A stretch of DNA of 64,000 nt from Terriglobus tenax (GCF_025685395.1 NZ_JAGSYA010000004.1:1922001-1986000); one strand, 5' to 3'; counted from the first letter of the stretch, positions 49,051 to 59,226 are shown. Translations and numbers: made by a program. Notes: generated by a model from the sequence alone, not told the origin.

Positions 49051-50418
49051 ATGCCGATCACATCGACCAATCCCTCCACCGGGAAAATACTCCGCCACTT
49101 CGAGCCGCTGACCTCAGAACAGCTTGAGGCCAAGCTGGCGCTGGCCGCTTCCGCATGGAAGGCCTACCAGGAAGTCCCGCTGGAGCACCGCGCTCTCTGC
49201 ATGCGCAAACTTGCCTCCCTGCTGGACGATGAGGCCGACGAACTGGCCCGCCTCATCACGCTGGAGATGGGCAAGCCCATTCGCGGCGCACGTGCGGAGG
49301 TGCAGAAGTGCGCCACCGCATGCCGCTACTATGCGGAGCACGCCGCGAAGTTCCTTACGCCGGAGGTCATCCCGACAGAGGCCTCCAGCAGCTACGTGCG
49401 CTTCGATCCGCTTGGCGTCGTGCTGGCCGTTATGCCATGGAACTTTCCCCTGTGGCAGGTCTTCCGCTTTCTTGCTCCTGCACTGATGGCGGGCAACTGT
49501 GGCCTGCTGAAGCACGCCTCCAATGTGCCGCAGTGCTCGCTGACGATTGAAGCCCTTACCCGCCGCGCCGGCTTTCCCCGTGGCGTCTTCCAATCGCTGC
49601 TGATTGAGTCCTCCACGGTTGCAAAGGTTATTGAAGATCCCCGGGTGGCCGCCGTCACCGTCACCGGCAGCAATCCGGCCGGTTCCTCCGTCGCCTCGCT
49701 CGCCGGTAAGCACATCAAGAAATCCGTGCTGGAGCTTGGCGGCTCCGACCCTTTTATCGTGATGCCCTCGGCCGATCTGCACGTGGCCATCGACACCGCC
49801 GTGAAGGCGCGCACCGTCAACAACGGGCAGTCCTGCATCGCGGCCAAGCGCTTCATTGTGCATGAAGGTGTTTACTCCGAGTTTGAAGAACGCTTCGCCA
49901 TTGCCATGGACACACTGAAGGTCGGCGACCCTTTGCGCGAGGATACGGACATTGGACCGCTTGCCACCGAGCAGGGTCTGCTGGAAATCGAAGCCCAGGT
50001 CAAAGCCTGCCTCCATGCGGGAGCGCGCCTGATTACAGGCGGCGAGCGCATGCTGGGCGAGCAGGGCCACTACTTCGAACCCACCGTCATCAGCGGGCTT
50101 CCTCGCACCTCGGCTGTCTACCAGGAAGAGATCTTCGGCCCGGTCGCTCTGCTCTTCCGCGTCACCTCGCTGGACCAGGCAATCGAGTTCGCCAATGACA
50201 CGCCCTTCGGTCTCGGAGCCTCTGCCTGGACCCGCGATCCCGTGGATCAGCAACGCTTCGTGCGGGACCTGCAGGCGGGCGCCGTCTTCCTCAATGCCAT
50301 GGTGGCCAGTGATCCACGCCTGCCCTTCGGCGGCATCAAGCAGTCCGGCTATGGCCGCGAACTGGCCGCGGCCGGCATGCGCGAATTCCTGAACGCCAAG
50401 ACGGTTTTCATCGCCTAG
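49051..50418 (+). CDS. NAD(P)-dependent aldehyde dehydrogenase, succinate-semialdehyde-dehydrogenase-like
   Basis: 455 residues. The ALDH signatures are VMPWNFPLWQVFR, VTVTGSNPAGSSVASLAGKH (NAD(P) loop), LELGGSDPFIV (catalytic Glu) and NNGQSCIAAKRFIV (catalytic Cys), then QEEIFGPVALLFR. The overall sequence is closest to the GabD/SSADH branch. It begins 15 bases after uah and ends at the operon terminator, so it is transcribed with the ureide genes. It might oxidise the aldehyde glyoxylate or a related semialdehyde; the substrate is open. Confidence 0.88.
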   Translation: MPITSTNPSTGKILRHFEPLTSEQLEAKLALAASAWKAYQEVPLEHRALCMRKLASLLDDEADELARLITLEMGKPIRGARAEVQKCATACRYYAEHAAKFLTPEVIPTEASSSYVRFDPLGVVLAVMPWNFPLWQVFRFLAPALMAGNCGLLKHASNVPQCSLTIEALTRRAGFPRGVFQSLLIESSTVAKVIEDPRVAAVTVTGSNPAGSSVASLAGKHIKKSVLELGGSDPFIVMPSADLHVAIDTAVKARTVNNGQSCIAAKRFIVHEGVYSEFEERFAIAMDTLKVGDPLREDTDIGPLATEQGLLEIEAQVKACLHAGARLITGGERMLGEQGHYFEPTVISGLPRTSAVYQEEIFGPVALLFRVTSLDQAIEFANDTPFGLGASAWTRDPVDQQRFVRDLQAGAVFLNAMVASDPRLPFGGIKQSGYGRELAAAGMREFLNAKTVFIA

Positions 50419-50440
50419 AGATACATCGTTCAGACAGGCA

Positions 50441-50469
50441 AAAGGGCGCAGCCAGTGGCTGCGCCCTTT
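50441..50469. terminator. Terminator at the end of the ureide operon
   Basis: AAAGGGCGCAGCCA and TGGCTGCGCCCTTT pair around one base, with T-rich ends both ways. It can also terminate the convergent receptor gene. Confidence 0.85.
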
Positions 50470-50486
50470 CTTACTGCGTGTTTGCG

Positions 50487-53399
50487 TTAGAAGTTGAAGT
50501 TCAACTGCAGAGTGATACGACGGACCGCGTTGGACGAACCACCACCGGCATTGATCGCATTCGACTGACCGAAGACCGGCGAGCTCAGCGTTCCAACCGG
50601 TGCACCATAGTTCACCACGTTGAACAGGTTGCTGCCCTGCGCCGCCAGGGTCATGGTGTACTTATGGCCGGAGCTGGCTCCGCCGAACGGACCACCACCG
50701 CCAGGACCGCCGCCACCCGGGCCGCCACGGCCGCCACCACCGCCGCCTCCCGGAGGAGGCATCATGCCGCCCTGCTGACGCTGACGTCCATTCTGCCCGG
50801 CAGCACCGCCAGTCCTCTCACCAAAACCGAAGGTCTTCGCCAGGCGCAGGTTGAAGCTGAAGAAGCGGGGACCCTCGCAGGAGTTGATCGGGATCTGCTG
50901 ATAGTTCGTGGTTCCCGTTTTCGGAATGGTGTAGTAGGCATTGCTTCTGCTGCCGTCGGAGTTCGTGACAAAGTTCTGTCCTGCCGCAGTCGAGCAGGCG
51001 CCCGCAAGCGATGCGCTTCCGGCACTGGTCCACATAGGACGATCGTTATAAACCGAGTCGACGTTGATGTCCTGACCGGCGGTCACGCTGAACGGTGAAC
51101 CTGAGTTGATCATCACGAACGGGCTGGCCGTAATGGCGTACTTGAAGTTGAAGCTGCCAGCCAGCAGCCCGCGGTTACGCACGTCAAACGAGGTACGACC
51201 GTAGTCGGCCTTCGTATCGTAGGTACGCGAGGTGGTGAAGGTCGCACCGCCGGTGTTGCCCTTGGCAAAGCCCAGAGCATAGAAACCGAACAGCGTGAAC
51301 TTGCTGCCCACACGGGCCGTGCCGTTCACAAAGAGCTGGTTCTGGTTGAAGACGCCGCCCGAGTCATAGCGATAGTCGTAGTTGGAGGCGGTTGTGAAGG
51401 CACGCGTCATGTACTGGTGAACACCGCGCGCATTCAGATAGTTGGCCGAGATCGAAATCGACTTACCCACCTGCTGGTCCACACCCGCGGCAAACTGCAT
51501 GATGTAGCCGGAACGAGTATCGCCGATCGTGTACTTGGTTATCAGACCCGAAGCCTGTGTGGGGCAAGCGGTAGGATTGCTCGGGGTGCAGGTGCTCGGA
51601 ATCGCCGTCGTCGATGCCTGAATGGTGCGCGTCTGAACATTCGTCCCGTTCTGGCGGGTCACGTTCATCACCTGCGCCAGGTCGAAGCGGTCATAAAACA
51701 GACCGTAACCGGCGCGCACAACCGTCTTCGGCGAACCCGACTTGCTGGGCACACCCCAGGCAATCGACAGACGCGGAGCGAAGTCGCGAGCCGAGTTGAT
51801 CTGGTTCTGCGTCTCGTAACGGATACCACCGCTGATCGTCAGGTTGGGACGCACCTTCCAGTCGTCCTCGGCATACAGGCCCGCATCCACCACGCTGTTG
51901 GAAACCGTAGTCTGGTTGATCTGCGACACCGTGTACTGGTTCAGCGTGCCGCTGATGTAGTCATTCAGACTGGCGTAGGTAAAGGTACCATTCTGGCCAG
52001 CAATCGAGTACGCCTCTTCCTTGGTGTAGCGCAGGCGTCCACCCATGCGGATGAAGTGCTTCTGCAGAGCGACCGAGGTGTAGTTCTGCACCTCGATGTG
52101 CGTATCCGTCGTGTTGGAGTTACCCGTCGGCGAACCGCCGGTGTTCATACCACCTGAAACGTTCACTGCCGGCGTGACGTTCTGTGCCGTTACCGTCGCA
52201 TTGGTGCGCTGATACTCGAAGCGTGTCTCGTTGACCACCTTCGCGCTGACAATCTGCGAATCGCTGATCTGGATGGTGTGCTCGTTGTTGCCCGAGGTAT
52301 AGCCGCGGCTGTTCAGCACGAAGTTGCCAATGCCGTTGTTCTCGACTTTGCTGCTCTCGTATCCGTAACGGGCCGTCAGTGTGTTCTTGTCCGTCACCGC
52401 AAAGTCCACGCGCGGGCTGATCTGCCAGCGCTTCTGCGGATGCGGCACCGCGCCACCGGTATAGGTTCCGTTGATGCATCCCGATGACGCAAGCGCACCG
52501 GGAGCGCAGATCGTCGAAAGATCGCTCAGGTTCCTTGCATAGATCGGCACATTGCTGATGATGTTGTTGTCTTCAATGTCGCGGTAGTTGCCATTCGCAT
52601 TGAATGACGACTTCTTGGTCAGCGGGCCGCTCAGGCCTCCAAAGAAGAAGAAGGTGTGATAATCCGGCTGGTTCTTGCTGAACGGATTGCTGGTGTTCAT
52701 CCACTTCTGGTTGCCCTGGACGCTGGCGTTACCGCGGAACTTGTCCGTGCCCGGCTTCGTCAGCACTTCCACACGGCCGAAGCCCAGCTTGTCATACTGC
52801 GCCGAGAAGGGGTTCTGGTTCACACGGATCTCGCGGATGGACGACTTCGGAGGCAGCGTGCCACCGGTAAAGCCGTCAATGTAGATCTGTCCGCCATTCG
52901 GTCCCGCAGCCGGTCCGGCCAGTGCCGTCAACTGGCTCTGCAGTTCATCGGGATCGTCCGAGAGCGCGTCCAGGTCCTTGTCCTTGATCACCGTGGCGCT
53001 CGCGTTTGAGTCCGCATCCGTGCTTACCTGCGCGGTCTGCGTGGTTACGTTGACCTCAGTATTCGCCTCGGCGACCACCAGCTTGACATCCAGGTTCAGC
53101 GACTGGCCGGCGGCCACACGCACACCCGTCCGCACAAACGACGAGAAGCCAAGCATGGTCACCGTCAGCGAGTAGGTTCCAGCCGGCACGTTCGAGATGG
53201 AGTAGCTTCCATCTCCCTTGCTTGTTCCCGTCACGGCCTTGCCATTGCCCGCCGTCGCGGTAATCGTCGCTCCCGGCACCACCGCCGCATCAGGATCCGT
53301 CACGAGTCCGTGAATCGTTCCTGCCTGCTGCGCCTGTGCGGCAACACTTACTGCCAAAACCACCAGCAGCCAGACACACTTCAACCATGAGCGTTTCAT
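50487..53399 (-). CDS. Oar-like TonB-dependent receptor with Gly-rich insertion
   Basis: 970 residues from MKRSWLKCVWLLVVLAVSVA (GGGAGC upstream); an in-frame start at 53507 is rejected. Signal peptide to AQAQQ. Residues 25-105 are the regulatory-like transthyretin fold (GTIHGLVTDPDAAVVPGATI). The plug has YIDGFTGGTLPPKSSIREIRVNQNPFSAQYDKLGFGRVEV. A long barrel follows. Near residues 875-905 (DNA 50688-50775) there is a Gly/Pro-rich tract such as PPPGGGGGGGRGGP. The end FQLNFNF-like barrel strand closes with Phe. The Gly tract would lie in a periplasmic or surface loop. It is downstream of the DUF5666-like gene, probably the same operon (68 bases). Confidence 0.92.
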   Translation of the reverse strand: MKRSWLKCVWLLVVLAVSVAAQAQQAGTIHGLVTDPDAAVVPGATITATAGNGKAVTGTSKGDGSYSISNVPAGTYSLTVTMLGFSSFVRTGVRVAAGQSLNLDVKLVVAEANTEVNVTTQTAQVSTDADSNASATVIKDKDLDALSDDPDELQSQLTALAGPAAGPNGGQIYIDGFTGGTLPPKSSIREIRVNQNPFSAQYDKLGFGRVEVLTKPGTDKFRGNASVQGNQKWMNTSNPFSKNQPDYHTFFFFGGLSGPLTKKSSFNANGNYRDIEDNNIISNVPIYARNLSDLSTICAPGALASSGCINGTYTGGAVPHPQKRWQISPRVDFAVTDKNTLTARYGYESSKVENNGIGNFVLNSRGYTSGNNEHTIQISDSQIVSAKVVNETRFEYQRTNATVTAQNVTPAVNVSGGMNTGGSPTGNSNTTDTHIEVQNYTSVALQKHFIRMGGRLRYTKEEAYSIAGQNGTFTYASLNDYISGTLNQYTVSQINQTTVSNSVVDAGLYAEDDWKVRPNLTISGGIRYETQNQINSARDFAPRLSIAWGVPSKSGSPKTVVRAGYGLFYDRFDLAQVMNVTRQNGTNVQTRTIQASTTAIPSTCTPSNPTACPTQASGLITKYTIGDTRSGYIMQFAAGVDQQVGKSISISANYLNARGVHQYMTRAFTTASNYDYRYDSGGVFNQNQLFVNGTARVGSKFTLFGFYALGFAKGNTGGATFTTSRTYDTKADYGRTSFDVRNRGLLAGSFNFKYAITASPFVMINSGSPFSVTAGQDINVDSVYNDRPMWTSAGSASLAGACSTAAGQNFVTNSDGSRSNAYYTIPKTGTTNYQQIPINSCEGPRFFSFNLRLAKTFGFGERTGGAAGQNGRQRQQGGMMPPPGGGGGGGRGGPGGGGPGGGGPFGGASSGHKYTMTLAAQGSNLFNVVNYGAPVGTLSSPVFGQSNAINAGGGSSNAVRRITLQLNFNF

Positions 53400-53467
53400 C
53401 TCAGCTCCCAGGCACACACGTGCCACAAAAAAATTGCATTCAACCGCGTACGTCGTATTCGTTCTTC

Positions 53468-54667
53468 TTACTGTGCGTCGCCGCCGCCGCCGCCACCCAT
53501 GCTCCACGGCGCCAGGTTCATCGAACTGGCTCCGTTCGGAGCGGCCAGGATCGGCTCAACTCCGCTCAGCATGGTTACCGCCGTGACAGTATCTGCATTC
53601 GCCGCACCGGTCCCGACAATCATGAGCGCGTCGCCGTTCTTTACCGTTGCAAGCTGGCCCGCTGGCAGACGAGACAACATCGACGCCAGGTCCATCCCTC
53701 GACCACCCGGCCCACCCGGGCCACCTGCTCCGCCCGGTCCCCCAAAGCGGCGACCTTCACCACCACCGGCAGCAGCACCTTCACCACCCGCCGGACGCGG
53801 TGCGCCCTGCGGGGCTCCGCCGCCCTGTGCACCTGGCGCTGCGCCCGCTGCTCCCGGCTGCTGGCCGCGCGCACGGGCTGCAAACATCGCCGCCGCCTGC
53901 GGAGGCAGTTCACGGAAATCAGAGTTCGCTGTCACCATCACGGTGACGTTCTTCTTGCTGGTCAGGTCCTTCAGCACCAGCTTGCCGCTGGCCGCATCCA
54001 CACTGGTTACGGTTCCGGCCAGGTTGCGGAAGGCTCCGCTTACAATCTCGTCGGCCGCAATCGCGGTACCGTCCTCGTTCTTGTCGCCACGCACACGAAG
54101 CTGGTCGCCCGCCTTGATGTCGGCCAGCGTACCCGGCTTGGCATCCTCAAACTTCACCGAATCAGCCGCATAGCGGCGGAAGATCGTCTTCGGAGTCGTG
54201 CTGATCTCCACCGTCTTCTGGCCCGACTTCACCGTGATGGCTCCGCCGTTGACCGCGCTGACCAGACCGCCGGAACCACGGCGCTGCCAGTCCGCCTGCG
54301 CCGTCGCGTTCCGCTGTGCGATGTCGCCGGACTTCATCAAGACCACACGTGTCGCCGTAATTGCGGAAGCATCTCCCGGCCCGATCGCCAGGACGCGGTC
54401 GCCGGCGGCAATCTCACTGGCCGTGGACGGCTGCGCCGTCTTCAGATCCGTGCTGCCCGGGGCAAGCTGAACTACCTTGGTGGAGTCACCCAGGGTCACC
54501 GCCACGGTAGCGCCCTTGTCCGTGGCCACCGTTAGCGACGTGCTGCTTACACTCTTCACCGTGCCAAGCGCTGACGCATTCTGCGCCACCGCGCTGGGCG
54601 ACACACTCATGACCACCGCGGTTGCGGTGAACAGGGTCGCCAGAAAATCCTTCTTGGTCGCGATCAT
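53468..54667 (-). CDS. Exported DUF5666-like protein with Gly/Pro/Ala-rich tract
   Basis: 399 residues from ATG at 54667 (GAGGA eight bases before), with a signal peptide MIATKKDFLATLFTATAVVM. Repeated short beta domains, such as ALGTVKSVSSTSLTVATDKG and LAGTVTSVDAASGKLVLKDL, resemble DUF5666 OB-like folds; they appear three to four times (about residues 25-275). A low-complexity tract of GA, GG and PGG runs from about 262 to 325, and another GGGGGG is at the end. Its role is unknown; the neighbours suggest it works with the receptor in the envelope. Confidence 0.72.
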   Translation of the reverse strand: MIATKKDFLATLFTATAVVMSVSPSAVAQNASALGTVKSVSSTSLTVATDKGATVAVTLGDSTKVVQLAPGSTDLKTAQPSTASEIAAGDRVLAIGPGDASAITATRVVLMKSGDIAQRNATAQADWQRRGSGGLVSAVNGGAITVKSGQKTVEISTTPKTIFRRYAADSVKFEDAKPGTLADIKAGDQLRVRGDKNEDGTAIAADEIVSGAFRNLAGTVTSVDAASGKLVLKDLTSKKNVTVMVTANSDFRELPPQAAAMFAARARGQQPGAAGAAPGAQGGGAPQGAPRPAGGEGAAAGGGEGRRFGGPGGAGGPGGPGGRGMDLASMLSRLPAGQLATVKNGDALMIVGTGAANADTVTAVTMLSGVEPILAAPNGASSMNLAPWSMGGGGGGDAQ

Positions 54668-54831
54668 AGCCAAATCCTCGTACTTAACCCCGGGACACAG
54701 CCGGCCAATCTCGCATATCTGGCGGACCGTACTGCAGTTGGGGAGTCTGCAGGGAGTACGGTCGAACCGCCATACAAGTTTCACGAAATTTCAAAGGAAA
54801 TTGCGCTGAAACCTTCTCTATAAGCGCTCGT

Positions 54832-56577
54832 CTAATGACGCCGCAGCACTGCGGAACCGCCTGCTTCCAGCGTCAGTGTACGCTCCGGCGCAGCGCCGTT
54901 CCCGCCAGGGAGAACCACCTCGGTAAAGGGCTGTACAGGAATCTGGACGCTTTCTTTCCCGAGGTTTACCGCAACGGAGATAGGGCCGCGGTGCATCACC
55001 AGCCAGCCCTTCTGTTCGTCGAACTCCACCCTGCAGTTGCCCGGCGCTCCATCCTGCAGTTCCGGCACCGCGTGGCGCAGCGCAATCAGGCTGCGATACC
55101 AGTCCAGCATCGCAGCATGATCGGGTTTTTCCAGCTCATCCCACTGCAAACGGCTGCGCTCGAAGGTCGCGCGGTCCACCGGATCGGGAACATCCTTCGG
55201 CTTCCAGCCAAACCCCGCAAACTCCCTGCGGCGGCCGTTGCGCACCGCCTTGGCCATCGCCGGGTCTTCATGCTCGGCAAAGTACAGAAACGGAGTCGAC
55301 GCAGCCCACTCCTCACCCTGGAAGAGCATGGGCACAAATGGGCCCAGAAGCACCAGCGCCGCCGCCGCCTTCGCCCTCTCCAGCCCGGCGATGGACGAGA
55401 CACGGTCGCCCTGCGCCCGGTTGCCAATCTGGTCGTGGTTCTGGATATAGCCCAGGAACCGGTGCTGGTCCAGAGCACCCACCGGACGCCCATGCGTGCG
55501 GTTGCGATGCTTCGAATAGACCCCGTCGTACACAAAGGTCTTCTCCAGCGACTTGGCCAGCTTCGCCAGACCGCCAAAGTCCTCGTAGTAGCCCTTCGTC
55601 TCCTGCGGAGCCACGGCGGTAAACAGCGCGTGGTGGAAGTCGTCGCTCCACTGCGCGTCGATGCCAAGGCCGCCGGCTTCGCGCGGCGTGACCACCCGAG
55701 GATCGTTCAGGTCACTCTCTGCGATCAGCACAAGCTGCCTTCCGGTTGAAGCTCCCAGGTGCTCCACCTCGGCCGAAAGCTGCTCCAGGAAGTGGATCGC
55801 CGAACGGTCGACGAACGCGTGCACCGCATCCAGCCGCAGACCGTCCATGTGAAAGTCGCGCATCCACATCAGCGCATTGTCGATGAAGAAGCGGCGTACC
55901 TGGTCCGAGCCCCAGTCCTCAAAGTTCACCGCTCCACCCCACGGCGTGTGGTGCGTCTCTGTCAGATACGGCCCATACTTGCCGGTGTAATTGCCCACCG
56001 GGCCAAAGTGGTTGTAGACCACGTCCAGCAGCACGGCCAACCCCTTGCCATGCGCTGCATCCACAAACCGCTTCAGCGCATCCGGACCGCCATACGGCTC
56101 ATGGACCGCATACAGCGCAACGCCGTCGTATCCCCAGCCGAAATGGCCGGGGAACGCCGCCACCGGCAGCAGCTCCACATGCGTAATCCCCAACTCCACC
56201 AGGAAGTCCAGCCGCGCAATCGCCGCATACAGCGTGCCTTCCTGCGTAAAGGTGCCAGGGTGCAGCTCATAGATCACGCCGCTCGACAGAGGTCTTGCCT
56301 GGAAGCTTTTGTCCGTCCACTGGAAGGCGCGTTGATCATATACGCACGAGAGGCCATGCACACCGTCCGGCTGCCACAGCGACCGCGGATCGGGCCACGC
56401 CTGGTCATCGTCATCCACGGCGAAGCCATAACGCGTCCCCGGGCCGGCATCCTCGGCCTCAAGATGCCACCACCCGTGATCATCCACACCCGCAGGCGGA
56501 TTCATCTCCCGCAGTCCCTTGTTCACCTGCACGCGTACCCGCGACGCCCGGGGCGCCCACACCTTAAAACGATGCAT
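54832..56577 (-). CDS. treZ: Malto-oligosyltrehalose trehalohydrolase
   Basis: 581 residues. Starts with an N-terminal beta domain (FKVWAPRASRVRVQV) and has the amylase-type barrel with ELHPGTFTQEGTL, DGVALYAVHEPYGGP, the nucleophile MDGLRLDAVHAFVD, the acid LIAESDLNDPRV and IQNHDQIGNRA. It releases trehalose from maltooligosyltrehalose by cutting the alpha-1,4 link next to the trehalose unit. It follows treY by three bases, so the two are co-transcribed and act in order. Confidence 0.95.
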   Translation of the reverse strand: MHRFKVWAPRASRVRVQVNKGLREMNPPAGVDDHGWWHLEAEDAGPGTRYGFAVDDDDQAWPDPRSLWQPDGVHGLSCVYDQRAFQWTDKSFQARPLSSGVIYELHPGTFTQEGTLYAAIARLDFLVELGITHVELLPVAAFPGHFGWGYDGVALYAVHEPYGGPDALKRFVDAAHGKGLAVLLDVVYNHFGPVGNYTGKYGPYLTETHHTPWGGAVNFEDWGSDQVRRFFIDNALMWMRDFHMDGLRLDAVHAFVDRSAIHFLEQLSAEVEHLGASTGRQLVLIAESDLNDPRVVTPREAGGLGIDAQWSDDFHHALFTAVAPQETKGYYEDFGGLAKLAKSLEKTFVYDGVYSKHRNRTHGRPVGALDQHRFLGYIQNHDQIGNRAQGDRVSSIAGLERAKAAAALVLLGPFVPMLFQGEEWAASTPFLYFAEHEDPAMAKAVRNGRRREFAGFGWKPKDVPDPVDRATFERSRLQWDELEKPDHAAMLDWYRSLIALRHAVPELQDGAPGNCRVEFDEQKGWLVMHRGPISVAVNLGKESVQIPVQPFTEVVLPGGNGAAPERTLTLEAGGSAVLRRH

Positions 56578-56580
56578 CCT

Positions 56581-59226
56581 CTACTCCCGCACCAGCAGCG
56601 CGACTGGAAAGCGCTGCAGAAAGCTCGCGACCTTCTGGCGGCCGCCATGTTCCATCTCACCCGTCAACACATTGCGCCAGCGGCCCTCGGGAATCTCGAC
56701 CGTTGTTCCAGCCCAACTGTCGCCCAGCTTCATGCGCCAGCGCGGGGCCAGCGTAATCACGCTGTGGTTCCGCAGATACGCCACGATATGTGCCGCCTTC
56801 TGCCCCTGCACCTCCAGCGGCGTATAGGCTGCATGCGGCCCAAACCACTCCGGATGCTCCCGGCGCAGCAACAGCGCCTTGTGGATCAGCCATAGCTTCG
56901 GCAATCCCTCCGGCATGCGTTCCATCATCTGCTCCGGAGAAAGTTCCGCGGCTTCGCCCAGCAGACGCCGCCGCAGATCGTAATCCACCGGCCTGCGATT
57001 ATCCGGGTCCACCAGCGAAAAGTCCCACAGCTCGCCGCCCTGGTACAGGTCCGGTATGCCCGGAGCGGTGTACTTCACCAGTGTCTGCGTCAGCGAGTTC
57101 ATCCATCCCGCCTCCTGCACACGCTCCACCATCTGCTCCAGCTCCTTCACAAACGGCTCGTGCTCCAGAATGCGCTCAATAAACCCATGCAAAGCTTCTT
57201 CATACTCGCGATTGTTGTTCGTCCACGACGTATGCTGCTTGGCCTCACGCATCGCCTTATCCATGTAAGGAATCAGGCGTTCCCTGCTGATCGGCCATAC
57301 GCCGATCATCGTCTGGTACAGGAAGTACTCCGTGTTGCGATCGGGATACTTCTCTCCGCGGAACTCCGCGTTCATGCGGGACCAGCGATTCAAGGCGGCA
57401 CGCCATCGCGCCGGCATCTCCGTCAGCACCGCAAGCCGTGCACGCACATCATCGGAACGCTTGGTGTCATGCGTCGACAGCGTCGTCATGGTCTGCGGAT
57501 GTGTCTGCTGCATCGTGGTGCAGTAGCTATGGAACTCTTCCACGCCGATGCTCTTACGCGCCGGGTCCGCACCCACCTCGTTCAATCCGATCATCCGGTT
57601 GTAGGTGTAGAACGCCGTGTCTTCCACGCCCTTGGCCATCACCGGAGAGGTGAACTGCTGGAAGCGCATCACAAACTCGTTCTCGCGGAAGCCGCGTACC
57701 TTCAGCGTCAGTACATCGCCCACAAAATCAAACAGCCCCGGATCGAGATCGGGCCGCCGCCGCTTGGCTTCATGGATGGCCTGCCACACGCGGTAACGAT
57801 CTTCATCCGTGATTTCATCGCGGTCGGTCGCCACATACGTGCGATAGACCTGGAAGCAGCTTGCCACCTCGCGGATGACGCGGCGAATCTCCGCCCGCGT
57901 CGTGTCGCGGCGGTCGCGGTTGTTCTCGCAGATCTCCACCAGCAGCGCTGCCAGCCGGTTGACATCGGAGCCCAGAGCCTCCTGCGTCACATGGTGCTTC
58001 TTCTCATGGGCCACATCGTCAAACTCCACCGGTTCATGGGTAAAGTCCGCGTAGATGGTCGTCATCTCCTCCAGGCCTTCGCCATGCACCAGCAGGCCAT
58101 TGCACACGTTCAGGAAGTCATATCCGCTGGTGCCGTGGATCGGCCACTCCTGCCGCAGGTATTCGCCGGGCTCAAGAATCTTCTCACCGATAATCCATCC
58201 ATCCGGCGAATGCTCCCGCAAGCGGCGGAAGTAGCCCTCCGGATCACGCAAACCATCCGGATGATCGACACGGACACCATCCAGAACGCCTTCCTTCAGC
58301 CACTGCAGCACCAGCGCATGCGTCTCTTCAAACACGTGCTCCCGCTCGACGCGCAGGCCAATCAGGGTGTTCACATCAAAGAAGCGCCGGTACCCCAGCT
58401 CCTGGTCCGCCGTGCGCCAGAACGCAAGCCGGTAGTTCTGCTGGTTCAGAAAATCATCCAGCGCGTCGATGTTGTTGTTCAGGTCTGACACCGCCAGGTC
58501 AATCGACTGGCAGATGTGGAGATCCTCCTCGCAGAGCCGTTCCAGCAGGGCGTAGATCACCGCCTTGTCGCGATGACGGTTGGCCGCAACACTCAGGTCG
58601 GTTGACTCCGGTGCGGGCAAACGCGCGAACGAGTCTGCAATAAAGCTCAGCGAATCACTGTGCGCATACTCGGCCGCCCGCTGCAGCAAGCCATACAGGG
58701 AGCGGGGCGCCACGGGATACACACCGTCAAAGTACGCAATCACAAACCCGGCGCCACGGCGCACCAGCTGGATCTGGCCATCGGCCAGCACCTTGCCGTA
58801 CTGGTCGCCAAGAATCGGCACCAGTACCTTGTTCTGCAGCTTTGCTTCCTCCGGATGCCAGTTCACATCGAACCACGTCGAATAGCGCGACGACGGACCG
58901 TTTTCCAGCACGTCCCACCACAGCCCGTTTCCCGAGCCCAGCGCCATGTGGTTCGGCACGATGTCCAGAATCTGCCCCAGGCCAAGTTCGCCCAGGCGCC
59001 AGCGCAGCCGGCCATGGCCCTCCAGGCCACCCAGCTCTTCATTCACCTTGCGATGGTCGACAACGTCGTACCCATGCATCGACCCAGGAGCGGCCTGCAG
59101 ATACGGCGAACAGTAGATATGCGAAATACCTAGATCACGCAGATAGTCCGCAATGGCGGACGCATGATCAAAGTCGAAGCCTGCATGCAACTGCAGACGA
59201 TACGTGGACATAGGGATGCGGGCCAT
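56581..59226 (-). CDS. treY: Malto-oligosyltrehalose synthase
   Basis: 881 residues. Amylase-barrel start STYRLQLHAGFDFDHASAIADYL, HGYDVVDHRKVNEELGG, and the active-site DGVRVDHPDGLRDPEGYF and WIIGEKILEPGEYL, followed by the TSGYDFLN region and the large insert typical of TreY. It turns the reducing end of alpha-1,4 glucan into an alpha,alpha-1,1 bond. Together with TreZ it makes trehalose, a protectant against drying, osmotic and heat stress, from glycogen or maltodextrin. First gene of the treYZ pair. Confidence 0.95.
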   Translation of the reverse strand: MARIPMSTYRLQLHAGFDFDHASAIADYLRDLGISHIYCSPYLQAAPGSMHGYDVVDHRKVNEELGGLEGHGRLRWRLGELGLGQILDIVPNHMALGSGNGLWWDVLENGPSSRYSTWFDVNWHPEEAKLQNKVLVPILGDQYGKVLADGQIQLVRRGAGFVIAYFDGVYPVAPRSLYGLLQRAAEYAHSDSLSFIADSFARLPAPESTDLSVAANRHRDKAVIYALLERLCEEDLHICQSIDLAVSDLNNNIDALDDFLNQQNYRLAFWRTADQELGYRRFFDVNTLIGLRVEREHVFEETHALVLQWLKEGVLDGVRVDHPDGLRDPEGYFRRLREHSPDGWIIGEKILEPGEYLRQEWPIHGTSGYDFLNVCNGLLVHGEGLEEMTTIYADFTHEPVEFDDVAHEKKHHVTQEALGSDVNRLAALLVEICENNRDRRDTTRAEIRRVIREVASCFQVYRTYVATDRDEITDEDRYRVWQAIHEAKRRRPDLDPGLFDFVGDVLTLKVRGFRENEFVMRFQQFTSPVMAKGVEDTAFYTYNRMIGLNEVGADPARKSIGVEEFHSYCTTMQQTHPQTMTTLSTHDTKRSDDVRARLAVLTEMPARWRAALNRWSRMNAEFRGEKYPDRNTEYFLYQTMIGVWPISRERLIPYMDKAMREAKQHTSWTNNNREYEEALHGFIERILEHEPFVKELEQMVERVQEAGWMNSLTQTLVKYTAPGIPDLYQGGELWDFSLVDPDNRRPVDYDLRRRLLGEAAELSPEQMMERMPEGLPKLWLIHKALLLRREHPEWFGPHAAYTPLEVQGQKAAHIVAYLRNHSVITLAPRWRMKLGDSWAGTTVEIPEGRWRNVLTGEMEHGGRQKVASFLQRFPVALLVRE

